Assembly (NCBI GenBank): GCA_027081695.1
Contig: JALWJI010000195.1
Location: 1 to 9,538 of the forward strand
Reading direction: 5' to 3'
Length of the DNA: 9,538 nucleotides
Source: Acidilobaceae archaeon
GTDB taxonomy: Archaea > Thermoproteota > Thermoprotei_A > Sulfolobales > Acidilobaceae
The position numbers were made by a program, and so were the translations under genes. Positions 1 to 6,142 of the stretch are shown here, one piece after another. Below the pieces are notes generated by a model, which searched no databases, was not told the DNA's origin, and was given only the letters and a program-made list of their open reading frames with translations. Each line of letters opens with the position of its first letter. Position 1 is the first letter of the stretch.

Positions 1-1209
1 TAGTTCTCGCGTTATCCGTCTTGTTATCTCCTGGGAACGTGTTAACCCCCCGGTTAACACTACTCGTTCGGGAACGCCAACAACATCAACCAGTAACCTA
101 AAATGATAAGCCACAGCCTCAACAACCGACTCAACAATACCACCTGCCAGAGACCGAGGAGAGACATCTCCCTTATCAAATTTCACAGTCAATGGACCAG
201 GAGGAAGCCTAGGATACCGAACCCCCCAAGCATATAATAGGACCTTAGCAGGACTACTAACCCTTCCCTCGTCAAGCAATGAGTAGTCTCCGCCGAGCAG
301 TCCTTCTACAAGGCGGCGGACAGCTTCCCCTAGACCCGGGATATACGCTTCCAGCCCATAGATCCTCTTCTTCCTAGACCAGTATAGTATAAGTGGAACA
401 AGACCTCTCCCCGTGCCTAGATACAGTTTTGGGCCTGTTGGAGCATCAATGAAGGCTCCAGTTCCTAAGCTTATCTTGATACACGAATCCTCGCAATCTA
501 CTCCAAGTATCGCTGCTTGTTGGTCTCCCATCACCGCAGTCAGGTAATCGTCCACGGGCTCGTCATGACCTATTAGTTTAGGTGGATTAAACCGTGGGAG
601 TCCCAGAGCCTGGGCGATGAACCATAAATGTTTCATGTCCCTTGGATGATAAAGTCCCGTTAATCCGGCAATAGAGGGATCTGTGACGTATCTCCCAGTG
701 AGCCTATGTACGAGGTACGAGTCTATATTCCACGCGTATAGCTCTCCGTTCTCAAGACCTATTCGTAGATCACGTTTCCCATCTAGAAGTGCTGCCAGTC
801 TAACGAGAAAGCTCTCAGGTTGTATAGCTGACCCAATCCTCGGCATCTTCGACAATAATCTGGCTAGAGGCCTCATCTTCTCGTAATAGTACGTGTGGCT
901 TTCGGTGTCCATCCAGGTTATAATATCAGTAACAGGCCTACCGTTCTTAGCCTTCCATACAACGAGGCTTCCCCTGTATGTAGCCAGTCCGAGACAAGAG
1001 GCTCCCTTCTCTCTAGCCTTATAGTAGAGGGATTTGACAATCTTGTAGAGTCTAACGGGATCGTGTCTATTAGTGTTCGCTTCCGACCACGGAGAATGCT
1101 TTTCTTCTAAATATACGGGCCTCCAGTCCCGGCTATCAAAGACTACGAGCTTTACCCTTGTCGTCCCGACATCTAGGCCGGCTACCAGCTCGTCTCTCAC
1201 TATTATCAT
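1..1209 (-). CDS. FGGY-family carbohydrate kinase, glycerol kinase-like (3' end cut by window edge)
   Basis: Probably a cytoplasmic ATP-dependent kinase of glycerol or a related sugar/polyol. The 403 visible codons contain no stop, and roughly 80-100 C-terminal residues of a typical ~500-residue FGGY kinase lie outside the window. Seen: the N-terminal phosphate-binding strand DVGTTRVKLVVFD (from D13), a substrate-loop region ending in ITWMDTE (about 97-103), GDQQAA with the presumed catalytic Asp at D229, SLGTG (about 247-251), and VVLTGGLTRS (about 383-392), the C-terminal adenine-side motif. GDQQAA is what glycerol kinases carry, but the rest is divergent, so the substrate is unproven. It follows the antiporter stop by 16 bases and is probably cotranscribed. 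Start: ATG at 1209 lies only one base after GGAGG (1211-1215), too close for normal use. GTG at 1200, with 10 bases of spacing, may be the true start and would remove three residues. Confidence 0.9.
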   Translation of the reverse strand, partial: MIIVRDELVAGLDVGTTRVKLVVFDSRDWRPVYLEEKHSPWSEANTNRHDPVRLYKIVKSLYYKAREKGASCLGLATYRGSLVVWKAKNGRPVTDIITWMDTESHTYYYEKMRPLARLLSKMPRIGSAIQPESFLVRLAALLDGKRDLRIGLENGELYAWNIDSYLVHRLTGRYVTDPSIAGLTGLYHPRDMKHLWFIAQALGLPRFNPPKLIGHDEPVDDYLTAVMGDQQAAILGVDCEDSCIKISLGTGAFIDAPTGPKLYLGTGRGLVPLILYWSRKKRIYGLEAYIPGLGEAVRRLVEGLLGGDYSLLDEGRVSSPAKVLLYAWGVRYPRLPPGPLTVKFDKGDVSPRSLAGGIVESVVEAVAYHFRLLVDVVGVPERVVLTGGLTRSQEITRRITREL

Positions 1210-1225
1210 TCCTCCTTACATAATG

Positions 1226-2410
1226 CTATGCCTCCTCCGGGATAGGTGTACCAGCGATAATCGCTGATACGATAGTAGCTATAAGCGCGCTCATAATTAC
1301 TGCGCCTGCTAGATCATGGCTTAGCACGCCCGCCGCCTCTCCTGCGAAGGCGATCACCGTCGACACGGTCAAGCGGGCTCCAAAGACAGCAGTGATCCTA
1401 CCTGGAGACCTGTCCATGAATAGTTTCAGGGAGTAGTGGGTCGCAATTATCTTTACCGGGAAGCTTACTATGAGTACTAACGCTGTCATCTCAAGGTATA
1501 CCAGTGGATTAGCAGGACTAGCATGTAGTCCTGCATTAACAAAGAATATAGGCGCCAGCACTCCGAATGTCAACGCCATAACCTTGCTCTCAAGCACTGG
1601 TCTCCTAACCACTGTATCCCTCGTAGCTACCCCAAGGAGGAATGCGAAGAGAATGGCGTGAACCCCGAAATACTCGGATACTAGGCTAGCCGCTACTAGG
1701 AAGGCGAGTATAAGTTTGAGCTCGACCTCATGTTCTCCTCCACTCGCCCATTCAAGGAAGAATGCTAGCAAGAAAGGAGACACAAGTATACCCATAAAGT
1801 ACATAGCCATGCTAAGCGTATGAGCTGAAGCCGCTAATACAAATGCAATAATACTAGTTACGTCTGCTACCATTGCTACAGCAAGTATTAGCTGTCCCAG
1901 CCTTCTTCTAATAACTCCATGTTTCCGTATAATCGCGTATACTACCGCGACGCTCGTAGTTGATACTCCTATACCGGCAAGCAATGACTCCTCGGCGGAG
2001 AACCCGAGATGCGTCAAAGCCAAAAATGTCGCCGCTAGGGGAGCGAAGAAACTTGTAAGGCCACTAAATACGCTTGGTACAAGATCCCTCTTCAACACGG
2101 CGGGCTCAATTTCTAGTCCTGCAACGTACATTATGAATATACTCCCCATGAGTCCGAGGACGTCGAGCGTCTCGCTTCTCGGAACACCTAGTGCCCCGGC
2201 TAGCACTCCCAGAGATAACTCGACAATAGCAGGACTTACACCTAGGGGTTCCGCTATGAGTGCCCCGGCTGCGACGAAGCCGCTCACCACGGCGAAACTA
2301 TATAGTCCGGGGTCAAATGACAGCCTATCGCCAAATACTATTATTGCTCCAAGCGTTAATGCTATTATGCCGAGTCCTGCTACCAGCATTTGTCTATGGC
2401 GTCTCTTCAA
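1226..2410 (-). CDS. CPA2-type cation/proton antiporter (Kef/NapA-like membrane domain)
   Basis: 394-residue integral membrane protein, hydrophobic almost throughout with about 11-12 likely transmembrane segments, matching the Na+(K+)/H+ exchanger domain. It should exchange Na+ or K+ for protons across the cytoplasmic membrane. Seen: the crossover-helix motif STTSVAV (150-156); the ion-binding Asp D183 in VADVTS, where CPA2 members usually have DD or QD but here the first position is Ala; the conserved PIFFVNAGL stretch (287-295); and a Lys at 320 in FPVKIIA, at the position of the NapA/NhaA helix-10 lysine. There is no C-terminal TrkA-N or USP domain, so it is the transporter alone. The TTG start at 2410 gives a basic MKRRHRQ N-terminus before helix 1, consistent with the positive-inside rule; ATG at 2389 (Met8) is the alternative. 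No ribosome binding site is seen, and a TATA-like box about 30 bases upstream suggests a leaderless message. It precedes the FGGY kinase by 16 bases. Confidence 0.9.
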   Translation of the reverse strand: MKRRHRQMLVAGLGIIALTLGAIIVFGDRLSFDPGLYSFAVVSGFVAAGALIAEPLGVSPAIVELSLGVLAGALGVPRSETLDVLGLMGSIFIMYVAGLEIEPAVLKRDLVPSVFSGLTSFFAPLAATFLALTHLGFSAEESLLAGIGVSTTSVAVVYAIIRKHGVIRRRLGQLILAVAMVADVTSIIAFVLAASAHTLSMAMYFMGILVSPFLLAFFLEWASGGEHEVELKLILAFLVAASLVSEYFGVHAILFAFLLGVATRDTVVRRPVLESKVMALTFGVLAPIFFVNAGLHASPANPLVYLEMTALVLIVSFPVKIIATHYSLKLFMDRSPGRITAVFGARLTVSTVIAFAGEAAGVLSHDLAGAVIMSALIATIVSAIIAGTPIPEEA

Positions 2411-2432
2411 AACATCGGGGCACCAATATCTT

Positions 2433-2465
2433 TCCAGGTATATGAACTATATAGCTGTCCAGGTA
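2433..2465 (-). promoter_or_regulatory. Antiporter promoter region with a direct repeat of TCCAGGTA
   Basis: In the 81-base gap between the glycosyltransferase stop and the antiporter start, TCCAGGTA (plus strand) occurs at 2433-2440 and 2458-2465, a 25-base period, with an AT-rich stretch (TATATGAACTATATAGC) between. Read in the gene direction, the TATA-like CATATAC sits about 28-34 bases before the TTG start, which fits a leaderless transcript. A second candidate box, TATTTAATAA, lies near 2470-2480. The role as a promoter or operator is inferred from position only. Confidence 0.4.
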
Positions 2466-2491
2466 CATTCTTATTAAATACCGGTGCTCGT

Positions 2492-3508
2492 CTACTGCCT
2501 ACATAAGCTGGATAGATGCTTCATGCTCTGCAGGGAAAGGTTCCTTAGTTTCCTACCCATAGCTCTCCCTATACCGGATACATATTCCCTATTATTAAGT
2601 GCCCTCTTAAGGGCTTCCTCGAGAGAGATCGAGTCGTCGACACTATATTTTAGGAAACCATGGTCGACGTCTCCTAGGAGGTTGACCAAAGTCCTCGTCG
2701 ACGGGTATAGTATTGGCCTATCGAATAGTGCCGCTTCCCACACAACACTTAGTATAGTATATTCCCAGTTCGTTAGTGCTATTGTTAGTACACTGTTCTT
2801 AATATACCATAGATACTCGCCGTATCCTATGTAGCCAGTGAAAAGAATTCTATCCGCTAAACGATGCTTTTCTATTAGTCTGGTTAGCTTCTTGTAGAGG
2901 CGCTTGTTCTTCATATAGTTACCGGTTATCACTAATGATACATTTGAGCCCTGGTTCTGGCTGACTAGACGTATAAATGCTTCAACCGCCACCTTTATGT
3001 TCTCGTCCGCCTCCCATGCAACAGGTAGAATTATGAAGTCCTCTTCCGGTGTGTCTCGTGGCTTCACTGTATTGTACTCTTGTGGCAGCGGATCATACAC
3101 TATATGTACTGTTGTGTCACCGCCTAGTTTCTGTAGGAGTAGTTCTCTTGATTCCGGATTATGAACTAGGACATGTTCGCATTTCTTCATGGATCCTATG
3201 AATGGCCTGTTTAGCACATAGTCCTTGAGATCCCTGTAATGAAACATTCCAGTGTGAGCATCGCATATTAGCTCGGGCCTGGGATATATCCTTGTAGCCC
3301 GGTATACTGCTGGGCCTGGGGGAAGCTGTAGTATTATACACGCATCTTTTCCCAGCGAACTAAATAATCGTGCTGTTTCACGCCATGCACGTAGATATGG
3401 TGGGCGGTCTCCTATATGATAGAGGGTAATACCTAGTGTGCTTGCTATGTCCCTACTTCTCCTAGTCAACCTGCTCCATACTAGTACGCCGTCTCTAATA
3501 TTTGTCAA
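2492..3508 (-). CDS. GT-B glycosyltransferase, GT4-like (group 1)
   Basis: 338-residue soluble protein with no signal peptide or membrane segment. It should transfer a sugar from a nucleotide-activated donor, plausibly in lipid-linked glycan or cell-surface glycan synthesis on the cytoplasmic side. Seen: an N-terminal Rossmann-like half with an ICDAHTG loop (81-87), HNPESRELL (116-124) as in family 4 linker regions, then the C-terminal donor domain with ITGNY (194-198), FTGYIGYGEYLWYIKNS (223-239), and the acidic pair around NWEYTILSVVWEA (E249 and E258). In GT4 enzymes this pair is normally E-x7-E; here it is E-x8-E. The substrate cannot be deduced. The only usable start in the open frame is TTG at 3508; no ATG or GTG lies between it and the upstream in-frame stop. 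It has no clear ribosome binding site, but GGTATAAGG lies about 22-30 bases upstream. It is divergent from the CC1-like gene and codirectional with the antiporter 81 bases downstream. Confidence 0.82.
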   Translation of the reverse strand: MTNIRDGVLVWSRLTRRSRDIASTLGITLYHIGDRPPYLRAWRETARLFSSLGKDACIILQLPPGPAVYRATRIYPRPELICDAHTGMFHYRDLKDYVLNRPFIGSMKKCEHVLVHNPESRELLLQKLGGDTTVHIVYDPLPQEYNTVKPRDTPEEDFIILPVAWEADENIKVAVEAFIRLVSQNQGSNVSLVITGNYMKNKRLYKKLTRLIEKHRLADRILFTGYIGYGEYLWYIKNSVLTIALTNWEYTILSVVWEAALFDRPILYPSTRTLVNLLGDVDHGFLKYSVDDSISLEEALKRALNNREYVSGIGRAMGRKLRNLSLQSMKHLSSLCRQ

Positions 3509-3531
3509 ATTCGCTTCCCCGCGTATCTTCC

Positions 3532-3543
3532 TTATACCTGGAC
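3532..3543 (-). promoter_or_regulatory. Probable TATA box of the glycosyltransferase gene, overlapping a TCCAGGTATA motif
   Basis: In the gene direction, GTCCAGGTATAA ends about 24 bases before the TTG start, so the TATAA element is at the right distance for transcription to begin at or next to the start codon, giving a leaderless mRNA. The 10-mer TCCAGGTATA also occurs in the antiporter upstream region, in the opposite orientation relative to its gene. An alternative TATA-like element, GATAAATATG, lies further upstream near 3585-3594. Confidence 0.4.
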
Positions 3544-3555
3544 ATCATATTTGCC

Positions 3556-3621
3556 TAGGGATACATTATTAGGGATACGTTTAGCATATTTATCGCTTAG
3601 CGTTATTTCTGCTTAGCGATA
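3556..3621. repeat. Two sets of short direct/inverted repeats in the divergent intergenic region
   Basis: TAGGGATAC occurs at 3556-3564 and 3570-3578 (14-base period). GCTTAGCG occurs at 3595-3602 and 3611-3618 (16-base period). The first GCTTAGCG copy is part of the 9-base palindrome CGCTTAGCG. The block is also bounded by the inverted pair TATCGCT (3591-3597) and AGCGATA (3615-3621). The repeats sit between the glycosyltransferase and CC1-like starts, so they are candidate binding sites for a regulator of either gene. This is inferred from position and symmetry; no factor is identified. Confidence 0.45.
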
Positions 3622-3641
3622 ACTATATTATATTGTGCTGT

Positions 3642-3683
3642 ATGCTATATATTATATGAGTAATAAGAGGACAGGAGAGGTGA
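3642..3683 (+). promoter_or_regulatory. Promoter and ribosome binding site of the CC1-like gene
   Basis: A strongly AT-rich stretch, ATGCTATATATTATATGAG (3642-3660), contains a good TATA-like box (CTATATATT, 3645-3653). That puts transcription start near 3675-3680, just ahead of the ribosome binding site GGAGAGGTGA (3674-3683), which ends six bases before the ATG. A second AT-rich box, CTATATTATA, lies at 3624-3633 and would allow a longer leader. Confidence 0.5.
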
Positions 3684-3689
3684 GCTAGC

Positions 3690-3854
3690 ATGGCAGAGAA
3701 GATAAGGTTCTTCGACCTAAAGGCAAAACAGTTCTTCGAGACAGACAAGTACGAGATAATCATCAAGGAAACCAAGAGAGGAAAAATCAAGATGGCAAAA
3801 GCCGTAAGCCCACTCACGGGCAAAACATACTATAAAATACTAGGAAAAGCCTAA
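3690..3854 (+). CDS. Small basic protein resembling crenarchaeal DNA-binding protein CC1
   Basis: 54-residue lysine-rich protein with a strong ribosome binding site (GGAGAGGTGA ending six bases before the ATG) and a good TATA-like box, so it is a real gene despite its size. The sequence runs from MAEKIRFFDLKAKQFFETD (1-19) through a basic centre (ETKRGKIKMAK, 27-37) to SPLTGKTYYKILGKA (40-54). The pattern KAKQ-FETD-YE-I, a basic turn, then SP-TGK-Y--LGK matches what I remember of CC1, the roughly 6-kDa protein of Thermoproteus, Pyrobaculum and Aeropyrum reported to bind both single- and double-stranded DNA; it is unrelated to Cren7 or Sso7d. By analogy it would coat DNA or RNA in the cytoplasm as an abundant nucleoid or single-strand-binding protein. 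The coding assignment is firm, and the family identification is from memory. It is monocistronic; the next gene starts about 150 bases on with its own promoter-like sequence. Confidence 0.85.
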   Translation: MAEKIRFFDLKAKQFFETDKYEIIIKETKRGKIKMAKAVSPLTGKTYYKILGKA

Positions 3855-3947
3855 TCACCCAGTAAGAATCAATTTACTAATGCTAATTCCTAATTTTTCC
3901 CGTAAATGTAATCTCTAACAGTTTCTTACATAGCTAATAAATACACA

Positions 3948-4001
3948 TAATATTTATCCAAATTTTATAGTTTACTAAAAGACACAGCTATCTGGGGGGA
4001 T
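3948..4001 (+). promoter_or_regulatory. Promoter and G-rich ribosome binding site of the surface glycoprotein gene
   Basis: TATA-like boxes TAATATTTAT (3948-3957) and ATTTTATAG (3962-3970) precede the gene. A run of six G followed by AT (GGGGGGAT, 3994-4001) resembles the archaeal Shine-Dalgarno consensus GGAGGTGAT. It lies 50-60 bases before the first canonical start codon (GTG 4063), far too distant to serve it, but only six bases from its last G to the ATC at 4006. The ribosome binding site therefore argues for the non-canonical start. Confidence 0.5.
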
Positions 4002-4005
4002 TAAG

Positions 4006-6105
4006 ATCAAGGCGAGAAAACATACAGTAGTAGTAATAATTGCTCTACTAGTATTCGTATCCGTGTCCTCGATACCTACTGAAACTGCATATTATAAAAT
4101 CTTCACCGGTAAAAGTGGAGCACTTCTGTCAAATACTAGGGACGGAAACACATACTATCCAATGTTCAATTACATGACGATAATGGGAGAAAATATAATC
4201 CTAGTAGGATTCGAGCCTCAAAATAGAGCAATAAATTTCGGAACTATAGCCAGATTTAATTATACAACCGGCTCTATAGATAAATATATCACATTCAACT
4301 ATGGTTATTTTGACTTCGGAAGCGATAGTCTTAGTTCAATAGGATTTGGATTCCTTAGATTTGCACTAGTTCCTTACATACCTCCAATGAAGATCGAGCC
4401 CAATGGAATTATACCCCTGGATGATGGAAGGTTCCTTCTATCCACTACCATATATGATGTTTTTATACCGCCTGGCGGTGTTGCCCTTGTAGACCTTAAC
4501 AATTTAACTGTTCAAGACACTATATTCTTTAATAATACATTCTCTACGGTTACGGGAATACATCAAGCTCCAGATGGAAACATACTTGTTACCGGAGCAG
4601 CCAAAGGTACAGCTATGATCTCATTCCTTGACCCGAGTAACATGACTGTATTCTCCTCAATGCTAATAGATATTGAAGTCAATCCGGATCCAAACACTGG
4701 TTCCAACTATAAAACACTTTCTATAGTTGACGACGCATATTATGATATGACAGGACAACTATATGTAGCCGGACGCTACTTTACATACAACACAAGTAAG
4801 GCAATAGTAGTCGACAAAGGTATATTCATACTAGAACTCAATCCCTCAAATACTAATGAAGTTATAACGTCCTCTAGCATATTAAGCATCCCTCTAACGG
4901 ATTCTGACCCCTACCTGTGTAGATCAGTTATCAATATAGAACCAGGCCCTGAACCTGGACAAGTAGCATTTGCAGTAGAAGCAAACACCACTACCATAGT
5001 GTATTCAATTCCAGTTCCCCCATACTATATCTATGAGAACCTGTCGTCAACTCTTCTAGGCATTCTGAATATTCAAAACAACGCACTCCTCGCCGCAAAA
5101 TCTATAAATCCCAATGATACCGTGAGTTATATCCCTATGCAATTCGAAAAAAGGACGGATGGCTCATACTTACTACTAACGTGGGGACAGGATTATTATT
5201 ATTGGTACCCTCATACAGTATTAAATATCATTGATCCTAGCTTTAACTATATCGAGACATCATTGTCGCTAAACAATACGCTCATAAGCCAAGTTATCAT
5301 AAATAATATGATCGATATAGCACTATCTACAGAAGGCCTCTTCCCAGGTCCAAGTGCCTGGCCCTACCTAGTAGGATACAATTACGAAAATCTAACAGGA
5401 CAAATGATAATGAGCGACTATCCAAAAATAGATGAGATCATACCTAGACAAGCAAATATTTCAGTTACCGTGAATCCGGATCTAGATATAGTTAAGTTAC
5501 CGACAAGTACAGCCTATGTGATGGATAATCTTCCGAACGCCTCTATCTCATCGGTAGATCTTAGAGCAGATTTCCAGATCTATAATAATAATCCAAACGG
5601 TGTTACTTTATCGTCTCAAATCGATAATTTCACTATCGAGGAAATATGTAAACTAGCTGCTGATAACCCTATGCCTGTTGTTGGACCTAGCAGTACTCTA
5701 TACGGATACCTGGTATGTCCTTACAATACTCTCATCTTCACAAACGTTACTATAAGCAATGTTACGGTTGGCGAATATGAAGTAATATTCGATGTATCAA
5801 ACAAGACTCTAATTACACTACTTCCACCACCTGATTTAACAATAAAAAGCATAAAATTTAACAATATTACTTTGTGCGATGGGGACTGTTATAAATTCTA
5901 CAACAAGTCATCGGGTCTTTATGAATTTGATCCGAGTGGTACTATTATCATAACATTCAGTACTGGGCCCGCCGTTAGTGGAGTTCTTATAGATAGCCAT
6001 AATTACGATGATAGATCCCTGACAAATAGTATATCGCCGATGTTCCTATTACTTGGAGCTACATTAATCATAACTTTAATAATATTAACTAAATCAAAAA
6101 GATAA
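4006..6105 (+). CDS. Surface-anchored glycoprotein: signal peptide, beta-propeller-like ectodomain, C-terminal transmembrane anchor (probable ATC start)
   Basis: Family not recognised; about 699 residues from ATC 4006, or 680 from the first canonical start, GTG 4063. From 4006 the frame reads IKARKHTVVVIIALLVFVS, a textbook signal peptide (basic n-region, hydrophobic core) followed by SSIPTETAYY. The frame is open back to the TAA at 3976 with no ATG, GTG or TTG before 4063. The ectodomain is rich in Asn, Tyr, Thr and Ile. Units such as DDGRFLLST and PDGNILVTGAAKGTAMISFLD suggest propeller blades in the first ~460 residues, followed by a region resembling beta-sandwich domains. I count about 18 N-x-S/T sequons, consistent with heavy N-glycosylation outside the cell. 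The C-terminus is one helix (MFLLLGATLIITLIIL) followed by TKSKR, giving a type I membrane topology. Five cysteines are present, two in CDGDC. It is visibly more AT-rich than its neighbours, which could mean transfer or just surface-protein composition. The gene stands alone, and no ligand or enzymatic motif is seen. Confidence 0.8.
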   Translation: MKARKHTVVVIIALLVFVSVSSIPTETAYYKIFTGKSGALLSNTRDGNTYYPMFNYMTIMGENIILVGFEPQNRAINFGTIARFNYTTGSIDKYITFNYGYFDFGSDSLSSIGFGFLRFALVPYIPPMKIEPNGIIPLDDGRFLLSTTIYDVFIPPGGVALVDLNNLTVQDTIFFNNTFSTVTGIHQAPDGNILVTGAAKGTAMISFLDPSNMTVFSSMLIDIEVNPDPNTGSNYKTLSIVDDAYYDMTGQLYVAGRYFTYNTSKAIVVDKGIFILELNPSNTNEVITSSSILSIPLTDSDPYLCRSVINIEPGPEPGQVAFAVEANTTTIVYSIPVPPYYIYENLSSTLLGILNIQNNALLAAKSINPNDTVSYIPMQFEKRTDGSYLLLTWGQDYYYWYPHTVLNIIDPSFNYIETSLSLNNTLISQVIINNMIDIALSTEGLFPGPSAWPYLVGYNYENLTGQMIMSDYPKIDEIIPRQANISVTVNPDLDIVKLPTSTAYVMDNLPNASISSVDLRADFQIYNNNPNGVTLSSQIDNFTIEEICKLAADNPMPVVGPSSTLYGYLVCPYNTLIFTNVTISNVTVGEYEVIFDVSNKTLITLLPPPDLTIKSIKFNNITLCDGDCYKFYNKSSGLYEFDPSGTIIITFSTGPAVSGVLIDSHNYDDRSLTNSISPMFLLLGATLIITLIILTKSKR

Positions 6106-6142
6106 TATTATTTTTGAAAACACGTTTATTATATATTTTTAA
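6106..6142. terminator. T-rich gap between convergent genes, probable termination zone
   Basis: The 37 bases between the two convergent stop codons are almost entirely A/T, with T-runs on the plus strand at 6111-6115 and 6136-6140. Short T-tracts are the usual archaeal intrinsic termination signal, so the glycoprotein transcript likely ends here. No stem-loop is apparent. For the minus-strand gene only a short TTTT (6117-6120 on the complement) follows the stop, so its termination is less clear. Confidence 0.4.

Noticed and set aside
683..1267. Plus-strand frames of 60-70 codons across the FGGY kinase.
   Set aside because: They lie opposite a gene with intact family motifs and show no ribosome binding sites or domains of their own; shadows.
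3623..3823. 66-codon hydrophobic minus-strand frame opposite the CC1-like gene.
   Set aside because: It is the antisense of a lysine-rich gene, which yields Phe/Leu-rich nonsense; the plus-strand gene has a strong ribosome binding site and promoter.
3862..3929. Nested inverted repeats (GTAAGAA/TTCTTAC outside ATTTAC/GTAAAT) after the CC1-like gene, considered as an RNA structure or terminator.
   Set aside because: The arms are short and A/T-rich, with an asymmetric internal loop and a long apical loop; unlikely to be stable at a hyperthermophile's growth temperature.
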